From the NCBI GenBank assembly GCA_022013395.1, contig JAKLQL010000430.1:1-5018 (forward strand): DNA of 5,018 nucleotides, read 5' to 3'. How positions within the stretch are numbered: the first letter of the stretch is position 1; each line of letters opens with the position of its first letter. This stretch comes from Acetobacterium sp. (GTDB lineage: Bacteria; Bacillota; Clostridia; Eubacteriales; Eubacteriaceae). The notes below the pieces were generated by a model. The model was not told where the DNA came from, did not search any database, and saw only the letters and a program-made list of their open reading frames with translations. The translations under genes were made by a program, and so were the position numbers. Shown in pieces: positions 1 through 5,018 of the stretch.

Positions 1-107
1 TTAATTCTACACCCGAAGTATTTATTTGTCAATCCGTTCTGATAAATTATTTTATTTCCTAAATTTAGAATCTTCCTCATTTTAAAGTGCCCTTAATGAT
101 TGCAAGA

Positions 108-113
108 TATAAT
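108..113 (+). promoter_or_regulatory. Candidate -10 box (TATAAT) for the metallophosphoesterase gene
   Basis: A perfect TATAAT lies 30 bases before the ATG at 139, which would start transcription near 120, just upstream of the ribosome binding site. No good -35 hexamer sits 16-18 bases upstream; the nearest TTGACA-like match, TTTAAA at 81-86, is 21 bases away. The call therefore rests on the -10 box and its position only. Confidence 0.35.
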
Positions 114-126
114 AACGTCGTGTCCG

Positions 127-133
127 AAAGGAG
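127..133 (+). promoter_or_regulatory. Ribosome binding site deciding the start at 139
   Basis: AAAGGAG lies five bases before the ATG at 139. The open frame extends upstream to a TTG at 100, but that codon has no Shine-Dalgarno site, and starting there would place 13 polar residues before a normal membrane anchor. The site therefore fixes the start at 139. Confidence 0.85.
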
Positions 134-138
134 CTTTA

Positions 139-966
139 ATGAAATTTCTTAAATTTTTACTGCTGACAATCGTTATTTTAATCCTGCTTGCATTGGGTTT
201 ATATGTTTATGCCCGTTATGTTGAACCCAATCTTTTGATTGTCAATCGGGTCGCACTTGAAGACAATCAACTCGCCAACCCGATAAAAATTGTATTTTTT
301 GGCGATACCCACCTGGGAGAATTTTCCGATATCAATAAGTTGAATGAAATTGTTGATAAAATAAATACTGAAAATCCAGATCTCGTTATTTTCACGGGCG
401 ACCTCATTGATTCCAAATCAGCTTTTACAGTCGCTCCCGAAGCGATTTCCCAGAGTTTGTCCAAAATCCATGCTACCTATGGAAAGTATTGTGTCATCGG
501 CAATCATGAGTATGCCTTAACGAATACATACAATTATAAAGACCTGATGAACGCCGGCGGCTTCGAGCTGCTTTTAAATGACTGGCTTGATCTTTCTGAC
601 CTCAACGTCCGGATCCTTGGGCTGGATGATGCCTTTTCGGGCGACCCGGATATTAATCTGGGTGATCAGGCTCTGGACGGCGCCTATAATATTATGATGA
701 CCCATGAGCCGGACATTGTCGACAAGATGGGGCTTGATAATGTTCAACTGGTTTTAGCCGGTCATACCCATGGGGGACAGATTTCACTGCCCTTTTCTAC
801 CGTAAGAATTCTGCCAGCCAATGGTAAAAAATATGTGAAGGGTCTCTTTTCACTGGGAAGCGAGGGTCAAACCAAACTTTTTGTTACCAAAGGCACCGGA
901 ATGACCACCCTACCCTTTCGTTTTATGAACGTCCCCGAGATCGTCTCCATTGAAGTCAGTCCCTAG
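139..966 (+). CDS. Membrane-anchored metallophosphoesterase, YkuE/YaeI type
   Basis: This is a 275-residue calcineurin-like phosphoesterase with a complete set of metal-binding motifs: D56 and H58 in GDTH, D88 in TGDL, N122 and H123 in GNHE, H189 in MTHEP, and H209 and H211 in GHTHGG. Such enzymes use a two-metal centre to hydrolyse phosphoester bonds. Relatives of the YkuE/YaeI branch have been linked to envelope phospholipid or cell-wall substrates, but the actual substrate cannot be read from sequence. Residues 6-26 form one hydrophobic helix after lysines 2 and 5. There is no cleavage motif and no twin arginine, so I infer an uncleaved N-terminal anchor with the catalytic domain outside the membrane; B. 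subtilis YkuE, by contrast, is known as a Tat substrate. The start is set by AAAGGAG at 127-133. The gene appears monocistronic, converging on the operon of the opposite strand with 43 bases between stop codons. Confidence 0.9.
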   Translation: MKFLKFLLLTIVILILLALGLYVYARYVEPNLLIVNRVALEDNQLANPIKIVFFGDTHLGEFSDINKLNEIVDKINTENPDLVIFTGDLIDSKSAFTVAPEAISQSLSKIHATYGKYCVIGNHEYALTNTYNYKDLMNAGGFELLLNDWLDLSDLNVRILGLDDAFSGDPDINLGDQALDGAYNIMMTHEPDIVDKMGLDNVQLVLAGHTHGGQISLPFSTVRILPANGKKYVKGLFSLGSEGQTKLFVTKGTGMTTLPFRFMNVPEIVSIEVSP

Positions 967-987
967 ATTTTATTATGACGGTGATCT

Positions 988-1022
988 AAAAAAGTTGGTC
1001 CCATCGCTATTACAACCCAAAC
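988..1022 (-). terminator. Weak candidate terminator of the helicase/small-protein operon
   Basis: Read on the minus strand, GTTTGG and CCAAC can form five pairs with one bulged T, followed by six T residues (A-run at 988-993 on the plus strand). The stop codon of the small gene lies in the loop. The stem is short and bulged, so this is only the best visible candidate downstream of the operon. Confidence 0.25.
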
Positions 1023-1234
1023 AGCTCAAAAACCTGATCGTCCCCAATCACCCGGGGACTTTTTTGGTCGGCATTTTTGAGCATCTTCGCCAGTTTCTCA
1101 TCAATGACAGTGCCTTCAATGACCACCAGCTCAATATCCGGTATGGTCAGCTTCAGTTTCTCCAATGTTTTTCGGGCTTTTTCTTTTTCTTCGGCAACGG
1201 ATACATGAACATAATCGTCATCATAAAAACTCAT
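1010..1234 (-). CDS. Small acidic protein with glutaredoxin-like layout but no cysteine
   Basis: This 74-residue protein is of unknown function. It starts at the ATG at 1234-1232, one base after the helicase TGA, with AGGTGGGATC (1248-1239) as Shine-Dalgarno site. A GTG at 1246 in the same frame would add four residues but overlaps that site and is less likely. The apparent order is strand (YVHVSV, 8-13), charged helix (15-28), strand (IELVVIE, 34-40), helix (45-55), then SPRVIGDD (59-66). This resembles the glutaredoxin/thioredoxin fold: K-A-R-K-x-L matches the helix after the usual CxxC, and S-P-R-V-I resembles the cis-proline strand. In that alignment the CxxC cysteines become A14 and K17, and the protein has no cysteine at all, so redox catalysis is excluded. 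The fold is my inference. Position in the operon suggests a partner or modulator of the helicase. The plus-strand terminator of the convergent gene lies inside its 3' end. Confidence 0.75.
   Translation of the reverse strand: MSFYDDDYVHVSVAEEKEKARKTLEKLKLTIPDIELVVIEGTVIDEKLAKMLKNADQKSPRVIGDDQVFELFGL
1040..1065 (+). terminator. Intrinsic terminator of the metallophosphoesterase transcript, inside the antisense small gene
   Basis: GTCCCC (1040-1045) pairs perfectly with GGGGAC (1054-1059) around an eight-base loop, followed directly by six T residues (1060-1065). On the plus strand this is a standard intrinsic terminator, 73 bases beyond the stop at 966. On the minus strand the hairpin is not followed by a T-run, so it should act in one direction only. 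It lies within codons of the convergent small gene, around the SPRVIGDD residues. Confidence 0.65.
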
Positions 1235-1235
1235 C

Positions 1236-3893
1236 TCAGATCCCACCTAAACTTAATAATTTCAGCAGTTGCTCATTGTCCAGCTCGGTGATCCAGCCCT
1301 CACCGGAAGCCTGGATGATGTCCCCGGCCAGTTGATTTTTTTCTTCAATCATGGTATCAATCTTCTCTTCGATGGTACCGGCAGTAATAAACTTGTGGAC
1401 CATCACGTCTTTAGTCTGGCCGATGCGAAAGGCCCGGTCAGTGGCCTGGTTTTCCACCGCCGGATTCCACCAGCGGTCAAAATGAATGACATTGTTGGCA
1501 CCAGTTAGGTTAAGGCCCACCCCGCCGGCTTTCAGCGACAGCACCATGAATGGGATATAAGCTTCGCCATTAAAGGTTTCCACCAGCTCGGTTCGTTTGG
1601 CCACCGGGGTACCACCGTGGAGCACCAGACCGGGACGATGAAAGAGCTCTTCCAGAAACCGGGACAGCGGTTCCGTCATTTCCTTAAACTGGGTGAATAC
1701 CAGCACCCGTTCCCGTTTCTCATAAATGGTTTCGCAGATGCTCTCCAACATTTCAAACTTACCGCTGTGCTCCCGCTTGTAAAGATCCTGGCCCAGATAC
1801 TGATCGGGATGATTACAGATCTGCTTGAGCTTGATGATGCTGGCTAAAACCAGTCCCTTCCGGGCGATGCCCTCGGTTTCTGTCAGTTTTTTTGATAATT
1901 CCTTGACCAGATTCTGGTAAAGGACCATCTGTTTTTTGGAAAGCGCCGGGTATTCTTTGATTTCAATCTTATCTGGCAGATCCGAAATGATGGCTGCATC
2001 GGTTTTAAGCCGTCTGAGAATAAAAGGATTCACCAGATTTCGTAGCTTGGTATAACCGGTGGGGTCTTTCTTCAAACCCTTGGTAAACCCGGTAAATTCT
2101 TTGGCATTTCCCAGCAACCCGCCATCGAGAAAATCAAACAGCGACCACAAATCGGACAGATGATTTTCAATCGGCGTTCCGGTCATGGCGATTCGGGTTT
2201 TGGCTGTGAGCGCCTTGATGGTTTTGGTTCGCTTGGTGCCCGGATTTTTAATCGCCTGGGCCTCATCCAGAATAATCAGATCCCAGCGGATTTCCCTCAG
2301 CTGCTGGACCCGCACTGCCATTCCATAGGTGGTGATGGTTAAAAAGACCGGCTCCGCTAAAAATGCCTCCGGATCTTTAGCCGCCACCATCCCATGCAAG
2401 ACACAGACCGGCATTTCCGGAGCAAATTTCCTGATTTCCTTTTCCCAGTTGCCTATCAGGGATGCCGGCAAAATCAACAGCACCCGCTCGCCCTGATGAC
2501 AGCGCAGGTGTTCCAATAGCGCGATGATCTGAACGGTTTTACCCAGCCCCATGTCATCCGCCAGGCAGGCACCCAGTCCCAGATCGACCATGTATTTAAG
2601 CCAGTCATAACCGGTTTGCTGATAAGGTCGCAGCTCGCCATGAAAACTGGTTTGTGGCAGCTGCCCCCGCAGGGTCTGGGGATTGGCCATTGTTTCTTTT
2701 ACCTGGCGAAGCCAGTCGCCGGTTGACACATGGACATCAATGCCCGCTGTTGGGATCCCCAGGAGCGCTTCCGAACCCAGTTCCAGCCGCATCGCCTGGG
2801 CCAGGCTCAACTCTTGCTGGTCCGCCAGTGCTTCGGCTTTTGACAAGGCGTCCAAAGCGACTTGCAATTGATCATGATTGATTTCCACCCATTTACCTTT
2901 GATCAGCGCCAAGCCCTGGGTTTCGGCCAGCAGTCCCTGGATTTCGGCTTTGGAGATTGCCGCATCACCAAATAAAAGGTTGGGTTTAAAGGACAAGATC
3001 GCATCCAACCCCACCTTCGTCGGTTCCTTTTCCCCGACCGTCAGATTAAGCCGCAACTGGTTGGTTTTCTTGCGCCACCAGTTGGGAACCCGACACATAA
3101 TTCCAGCTTCTTCATAAAGCGGGATCTCGGTTAAGAAAACGGTGGCATCCCGGGCCGTTAATCGAAGCGGCGAAAATAACTCCCCACTTTCCATCAGATC
3201 CGCAATAAACCCACTGGCATCGGCCGCCCGGCTAACGGTGGATAACAACTGAATGAGCTTTTCGGGGTGATTCTGATATTCCCGCAAAGCATTTTTTAGC
3301 GGGGTGTGCACGGCCTTTTTACCGTCTTCGGGTTTGGTGGAATAGGTGGCCAGAAAAGCAAAGGGATAACGTTCATCATCACTGTTTTCGACCAGATGAA
3401 AAAAGATTCGCCCGGCCACGTTAATCCCGGCGTGATGTTCTGTTAAAAACGCCGCCACGGTACCTGGATAAGCTTTAATCGCTTCTTTATAGACATCCGT
3501 TAGCCGTTCCCAGATGCCAATAATCCAAGCATCATTGACATGAGCCATCCCGTTACCAAAAGGAATGATTTTCCGGATCGCTTCAATTTCATCCGGGGTC
3601 AGGCAAAGATCGACATTTTCCCGGGAAAACTCAAGATCTGGCTGTTTGGCAATCTTCTGGACAAATTCAGCGCTGATTTGATGGAGAAAAGCCATCGTCG
3701 GCGATAGAAATTCCAGATTGCTGAGAAATCCAAAATAAAAAAGGGTCTGATCCTTGTTCGCTCTGAATTGGGCTTGCCATGCCTGCTCAAATTGTCGTTT
3801 ATCTTCGGTGAACCCTTTTTTAGCTACCGCTTCATAATCCAGGATAAAATCATTTTTGGTAAAGCTGGCAATTAATTCAATATAGTCTGTCAT
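1236..3893 (-). CDS. SNF2/Rad54-family helicase-like ATPase with SNF2-associated N-terminal domain
   Basis: This 885-residue protein is a full-length bacterial SNF2 ATPase, of the B. subtilis YwqA-like kind. Such proteins use ATP to translocate on double-stranded DNA and displace or remodel bound proteins; their role in bacteria is largely undefined. Residues about 240-350 match the bacterial SNF2-associated domain (PLYEEAGI, 257-264; NWWRKK, 271-276; LALIKGKWVEI, 328-338). The ATPase core begins with a Q-like RPYQQTGYDWL (422-432). Next come Walker A DMGLGKT with K452 (447-453), LLILPASLIGNW (472-483), DEAQ (543-546), TGTPIEN (571-577), VLVFTQF (730-736), SLKAGGVGLNLT (786-797) and motif VI QATDRAFRIGQ (816-826) with R820 and R823. 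No motif is broken. The ATG is preceded eight bases upstream by AAAAGGAA (3908-3901). The protein is probably cytosolic. In many Firmicutes a SWIM zinc-finger gene accompanies this family; none is visible here, and the protein itself shows no SWIM motif. Expressed with the small gene downstream. Confidence 0.95.
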   Translation of the reverse strand: MTDYIELIASFTKNDFILDYEAVAKKGFTEDKRQFEQAWQAQFRANKDQTLFYFGFLSNLEFLSPTMAFLHQISAEFVQKIAKQPDLEFSRENVDLCLTPDEIEAIRKIIPFGNGMAHVNDAWIIGIWERLTDVYKEAIKAYPGTVAAFLTEHHAGINVAGRIFFHLVENSDDERYPFAFLATYSTKPEDGKKAVHTPLKNALREYQNHPEKLIQLLSTVSRAADASGFIADLMESGELFSPLRLTARDATVFLTEIPLYEEAGIMCRVPNWWRKKTNQLRLNLTVGEKEPTKVGLDAILSFKPNLLFGDAAISKAEIQGLLAETQGLALIKGKWVEINHDQLQVALDALSKAEALADQQELSLAQAMRLELGSEALLGIPTAGIDVHVSTGDWLRQVKETMANPQTLRGQLPQTSFHGELRPYQQTGYDWLKYMVDLGLGACLADDMGLGKTVQIIALLEHLRCHQGERVLLILPASLIGNWEKEIRKFAPEMPVCVLHGMVAAKDPEAFLAEPVFLTITTYGMAVRVQQLREIRWDLIILDEAQAIKNPGTKRTKTIKALTAKTRIAMTGTPIENHLSDLWSLFDFLDGGLLGNAKEFTGFTKGLKKDPTGYTKLRNLVNPFILRRLKTDAAIISDLPDKIEIKEYPALSKKQMVLYQNLVKELSKKLTETEGIARKGLVLASIIKLKQICNHPDQYLGQDLYKREHSGKFEMLESICETIYEKRERVLVFTQFKEMTEPLSRFLEELFHRPGLVLHGGTPVAKRTELVETFNGEAYIPFMVLSLKAGGVGLNLTGANNVIHFDRWWNPAVENQATDRAFRIGQTKDVMVHKFITAGTIEEKIDTMIEEKNQLAGDIIQASGEGWITELDNEQLLKLLSLGGI
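1239..1248 (-). promoter_or_regulatory. Ribosome binding site of the small gene, embedded in the helicase 3' end
   Basis: AGGTGGGATC on the minus strand resembles the anti-Shine-Dalgarno complement (AGGTGATC) and ends its AGGTGG core eight bases before the ATG at 1234. It lies within the last helicase codons, followed by TGAGATG. Ribosomes finishing the helicase would be placed directly at the next start, which points to translational coupling. Confidence 0.7.
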
Positions 3894-3951
3894 TATCGTT
3901 TTCCTTTTAAATTATCTTTTTTAACCGTCTTTTATGGATTTCGTTAATTGA

Positions 3952-3981
3952 TTGATCAATGCCCAACATGGAACATATAAT
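3952..3981 (+). promoter_or_regulatory. Candidate plus-strand promoter with perfect TATAAT
   Basis: TTGATC (3952-3957) and a perfect TATAAT (3976-3981) are 18 bases apart. Transcription would start near 3988 and run across about 430 bases before the next gene, so it would give either a very long leader or a small RNA. The -35 box matches TTGACA at only four positions, and AT-rich DNA makes chance TATAAT common. Confidence 0.3.
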
Positions 3982-3989
3982 TATTATAT
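3975..3989. repeat. Perfect 15-base AT palindrome with TATAAT on both strands
   Basis: ATATAAT (3975-3981) and ATTATAT (3983-3989) are exact inverted copies around one T. Each arm provides a TATAAT, one per strand, so the element could combine the -10 boxes of divergent promoters or serve as a regulator site. It lies 82 bases before the helicase start. On the minus strand no convincing -35 lies 16-18 bases away from TATAAT; TTGGAG at 4006-4001 is only 12 bases off. Confidence 0.4.
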
Positions 3990-4165
3990 CGTAATCGCTG
4001 CTCCAACGATAGACGATTTAAACATTTTCGTTCAAAACACCCTAAAGTTCTTAATAACCGGAAACCAAACATTTGCAAAAACAACGATCAAAAGTGGCAA
4101 ATTTTTGATTCATTGAAACCATCTAAAGTTACAAATTGAAGTTGCAAAAAATTGATAGAAAGATT

Positions 4166-4179
4166 AAAAAGCGCTTACA
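4166..4179. promoter_or_regulatory. cre-like (CcpA/LacI-family) operator candidate
   Basis: The bases AAAAAGCGCTTACA agree with the catabolite-responsive pattern TGAAAGCGCTTWCA at 12 of 14 positions, failing only at the initial TG. The core AAGCGCTT (4169-4176) is a perfect palindrome with the central CG typical of LacI-family operators, and it stands out in otherwise AT-rich DNA. It lies about 100 bases upstream of the promoter at 4266-4294. Binding is inference. Confidence 0.3.
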
Positions 4180-4265
4180 AAATCAAACAATAAGATCGGA
4201 TAATGTCGATGAAAGGAATGAAAAATCATCTTAATGAATAAATTTTCACGATTGGCGATAAAGAA

Positions 4266-4294
4266 TTGCAAAAAATGATAAAAAATAGTATCAT
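4266..4294 (+). promoter_or_regulatory. Probable promoter of the membrane methyltransferase-like gene
   Basis: TTGCAA (4266-4271) and TATCAT (4289-4294) are separated by exactly 17 bases, with four and five consensus matches respectively. Transcription would begin around 4301, giving a leader of about 115 bases before the ATG at 4416. An overlapping CATAAT at 4292-4297 is an alternative -10 with a longer spacer of 20 bases. Confidence 0.5.
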
Positions 4295-4399
4295 AATAGC
4301 TAAACATCTAATCGTTGTTAAAATGATTCTGGTTTAGCATGAATTATTCATTCAAGTGAATTGTGGCATTTTAAAATCACCTAAAATAGCAAATTATAC

Positions 4400-4405
4400 A
4401 AGGAG
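4400..4405 (+). promoter_or_regulatory. Ribosome binding site deciding the start at 4416
   Basis: AAGGAG is ten bases before the ATG at 4416, slightly longer than the ideal spacing. The open frame reaches back to a GTG at 4356, but that codon has no Shine-Dalgarno site and would add 20 polar residues ahead of the first membrane helix. Confidence 0.75.
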
Positions 4406-4415
4406 AAGTGAAGGT

Positions 4416-4979
4416 ATGATATACATATTCATGGGAATTTTGGCATTTCTTCTTTATCTGGTCTATGACATCAACAGTGTTACTTTAAAAAAAAATAGTA
4501 TCAATCGCTTCTTTTTTTTAGGTTCGTTTCTTTTAATTGTTGCGACCGCTGGAATCATTATTGAATCATTCTCTGACATAAAATGGAATTGGCTGTGGAT
4601 CAGCACTTTCGGAATTTTCTCACTGATGTTTCTGATCTTGTTAATCTACACACTTTTCTTTGCACTGCCCTTTAACGATACTTATGTAAATAGCAATGCG
4701 ACTCCAAAGGTCTATCAGGACGGATTTTATGCCTTATGCCGTCATCCGGGTGTGCTATGGTTTATCGGATTTTACTTTTTTTTATGGCTCACATTAAAAA
4801 TCCCCTTATTATTGTTAGCCGCCATTCTTTTTAGCTGTTGTAATGTGCTGTATGTTATTTTCCAGGACTACTGGACATTCCCACGCGTCTTTGAAGATTA
4901 TGATGATTATAAGAAACTTACCCCTTTTATTATTCCAAATTTCAAAAGCATAAAACACTGTCTGCAGACATTGCAGTAA
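4416..4979 (+). CDS. Five-helix membrane protein, isoprenylcysteine/phospholipid methyltransferase-like
   Basis: This 187-residue protein is integral to the membrane, with hydrophobic segments at about 2-17, 31-50, 58-84, 112-128 and 129-149. The C-terminal third follows the ICMT/PEMT plan: G103-FYALCRHPG with RHP at 109-111, two helices, then FEDYDDYKKLTPFIIP (159-174), which resembles the family ending with an aromatic/acidic stretch, Y-x-x-Y/K and a final IP. Family members methylate small lipids or prenylcysteine with S-adenosylmethionine. One reservation is that the usual acidic pair after the last helix appears as Q150-D151, so activity is uncertain and the protein may be a divergent or non-catalytic member. 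The ATG is chosen from AAGGAG at 4400-4405. The gene is AT-richer than the helicase gene. It is followed after 15 bases by another gene on the same strand without a terminator, so the two are probably co-transcribed. Confidence 0.75.
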   Translation: MIYIFMGILAFLLYLVYDINSVTLKKNSINRFFFLGSFLLIVATAGIIIESFSDIKWNWLWISTFGIFSLMFLILLIYTLFFALPFNDTYVNSNATPKVYQDGFYALCRHPGVLWFIGFYFFLWLTLKIPLLLLAAILFSCCNVLYVIFQDYWTFPRVFEDYDDYKKLTPFIIPNFKSIKHCLQTLQ

Positions 4980-4980
4980 G

Positions 4981-4987
4981 AAAGAGG
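4981..4987 (+). promoter_or_regulatory. Ribosome binding site of the gene starting at 4995
   Basis: AAAGAGG directly follows the stop codon of the membrane-protein gene and lies seven bases before a GTG. It is the main evidence that a new gene begins before the window ends. Confidence 0.5.
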
Positions 4988-4994
4988 CAATTCG

Positions 4995-5018
4995 GTGAAA
5001 TTTGAAGAAAAATTAAAA
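4995..5018 (+). CDS. Start of a further gene, cut by the window end; possibly an XRE-type regulator
   Basis: A GTG at 4995 with AAAGAGG seven bases upstream opens a frame that runs to the last base, reading MKFEEKLK. Only eight residues are visible, so the product cannot be identified. Many Firmicutes XRE-type helix-turn-helix regulators begin with a similar charged helix (M-K-F-x-E-K-L-K), which makes that family a reasonable guess but no more. It lies 15 bases after the membrane-protein gene and probably shares its transcript. Confidence 0.5.

Larger units (their letters stand above)
1..138. other. AT-rich leader before the metallophosphoesterase gene, no gene seen
   Basis: I find no supported coding region in these bases. 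The stretch is AT-rich and contains a 10-base perfect palindrome, CTAAATTTAG, at 59-68, which may be chance in such a composition. It also holds the candidate -10 box and the ribosome binding site listed separately. No hairpin followed by a T-run that would end an upstream transcript is evident. Confidence 0.5.
3894..4415. other. AT-rich divergent spacer of about 520 bases, no gene seen
   Basis: The spacer separates the minus-strand helicase operon from the plus-strand membrane-protein gene. It is far richer in A and T than the helicase gene, with many A-tracts; the two six-base tracts at 4270-4275 and 4280-4285 are ten bases apart. I find no coding region: the best short frame (12 codons from 4203) lacks a spaced Shine-Dalgarno site. 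It holds the palindrome at 3975-3989, a cre-like site at 4166-4179, three TTGCAAAAA copies and a promoter at 4266-4294, each listed or discussed separately. No terminator-like hairpin with a T-run is apparent. Confidence 0.6.

Noticed and set aside
26..53. TTGTCA with a following AT-rich stretch as a promoter for the phosphoesterase gene
   Set aside because: The -35 is good, but no acceptable -10 hexamer lies 16-18 bases downstream; the TATAAT at 108 is better placed.
267..464. A 65-codon minus-strand frame inside the phosphoesterase gene
   Set aside because: It is antisense to a well-supported enzyme and has no ribosome binding site or domain.
950..1291. Open frame of 113 codons on the plus strand across the end of the phosphoesterase gene and the small gene
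   Set aside because: It overlaps the phosphoesterase end, runs antisense to a gene with a good ribosome binding site, has no Shine-Dalgarno site of its own, contains a run of phenylalanines mirroring charged codons, and spans the terminator.
1269..3117. Several plus-strand open frames of 60-79 codons antisense to the helicase gene
   Set aside because: They are shadows of a long GC-richer coding sequence, with no supported starts and no recognisable domains.
3599..3790. A 63-codon minus-strand frame inside the helicase gene
   Set aside because: It is a different frame of the same strand within an intact protein, with no ribosome binding site evidence and no family features.
4203..4241. A 12-codon frame in the divergent spacer
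   Set aside because: It is very short, no correctly spaced Shine-Dalgarno site precedes it, and AT-rich DNA gives many such frames.
4350..4361. Inverted repeat ATTCAAGTGAAT in the leader of the membrane-protein gene
   Set aside because: The arms are only five bases long and there is no T-run, so neither a terminator nor a defined operator can be supported.

Overview
The window looks like chromosomal DNA from a Gram-positive anaerobe of the Clostridia, plausibly Eubacteriaceae or Acetobacterium-like. The reasons are strong purine-rich Shine-Dalgarno sites before every gene, AT-rich spacers, a mix of ATG and GTG starts, and a Firmicutes-style SNF2 helicase with its associated N-terminal domain. 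The taxonomic call is an impression from sequence style, not a search result. I see no insertion sequence, CRISPR array, tRNA or rRNA.

Left part (1-1065): a short leader with a candidate -10 box precedes a plus-strand gene for a membrane-anchored metallophosphoesterase of the YkuE/YaeI type (139-966). All its metal-binding motifs are present. Its best intrinsic terminator (1040-1065) lies inside the 3' end of the convergent small gene on the other strand.

Centre (1010-3893, minus strand): a two-gene operon transcribed right to left. The first gene is an 885-residue SNF2/Rad54-type helicase-like ATPase (1236-3893). It is followed, one base after its TGA, by a 74-residue acidic protein (1010-1234). 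The Shine-Dalgarno site of the small gene lies within the last codons of the helicase gene, so translational coupling is likely. The small protein has the layout of a glutaredoxin-like fold but contains no cysteine. This pair is the most interesting item in the window.

Right part (3894-5018): a roughly 520-base AT-rich divergent spacer holds a perfect AT-rich palindrome that includes TATAAT on both strands, a cre-like operator candidate, three TTGCAAAAA copies and a well-spaced promoter. That promoter reads into a five-helix membrane protein of the isoprenylcysteine/phospholipid methyltransferase-like group (4416-4979). A further plus-strand gene starts at 4995 and is cut by the window end; its eight visible residues are compatible with, but do not prove, an XRE-type regulator.

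The three transcription units do not form one evident pathway. The helicase/small-protein pair suggests a DNA or chromatin-remodelling role of unknown purpose, while the flanking units concern the cell envelope. Nothing here proves a new system; the leads are listed as findings.
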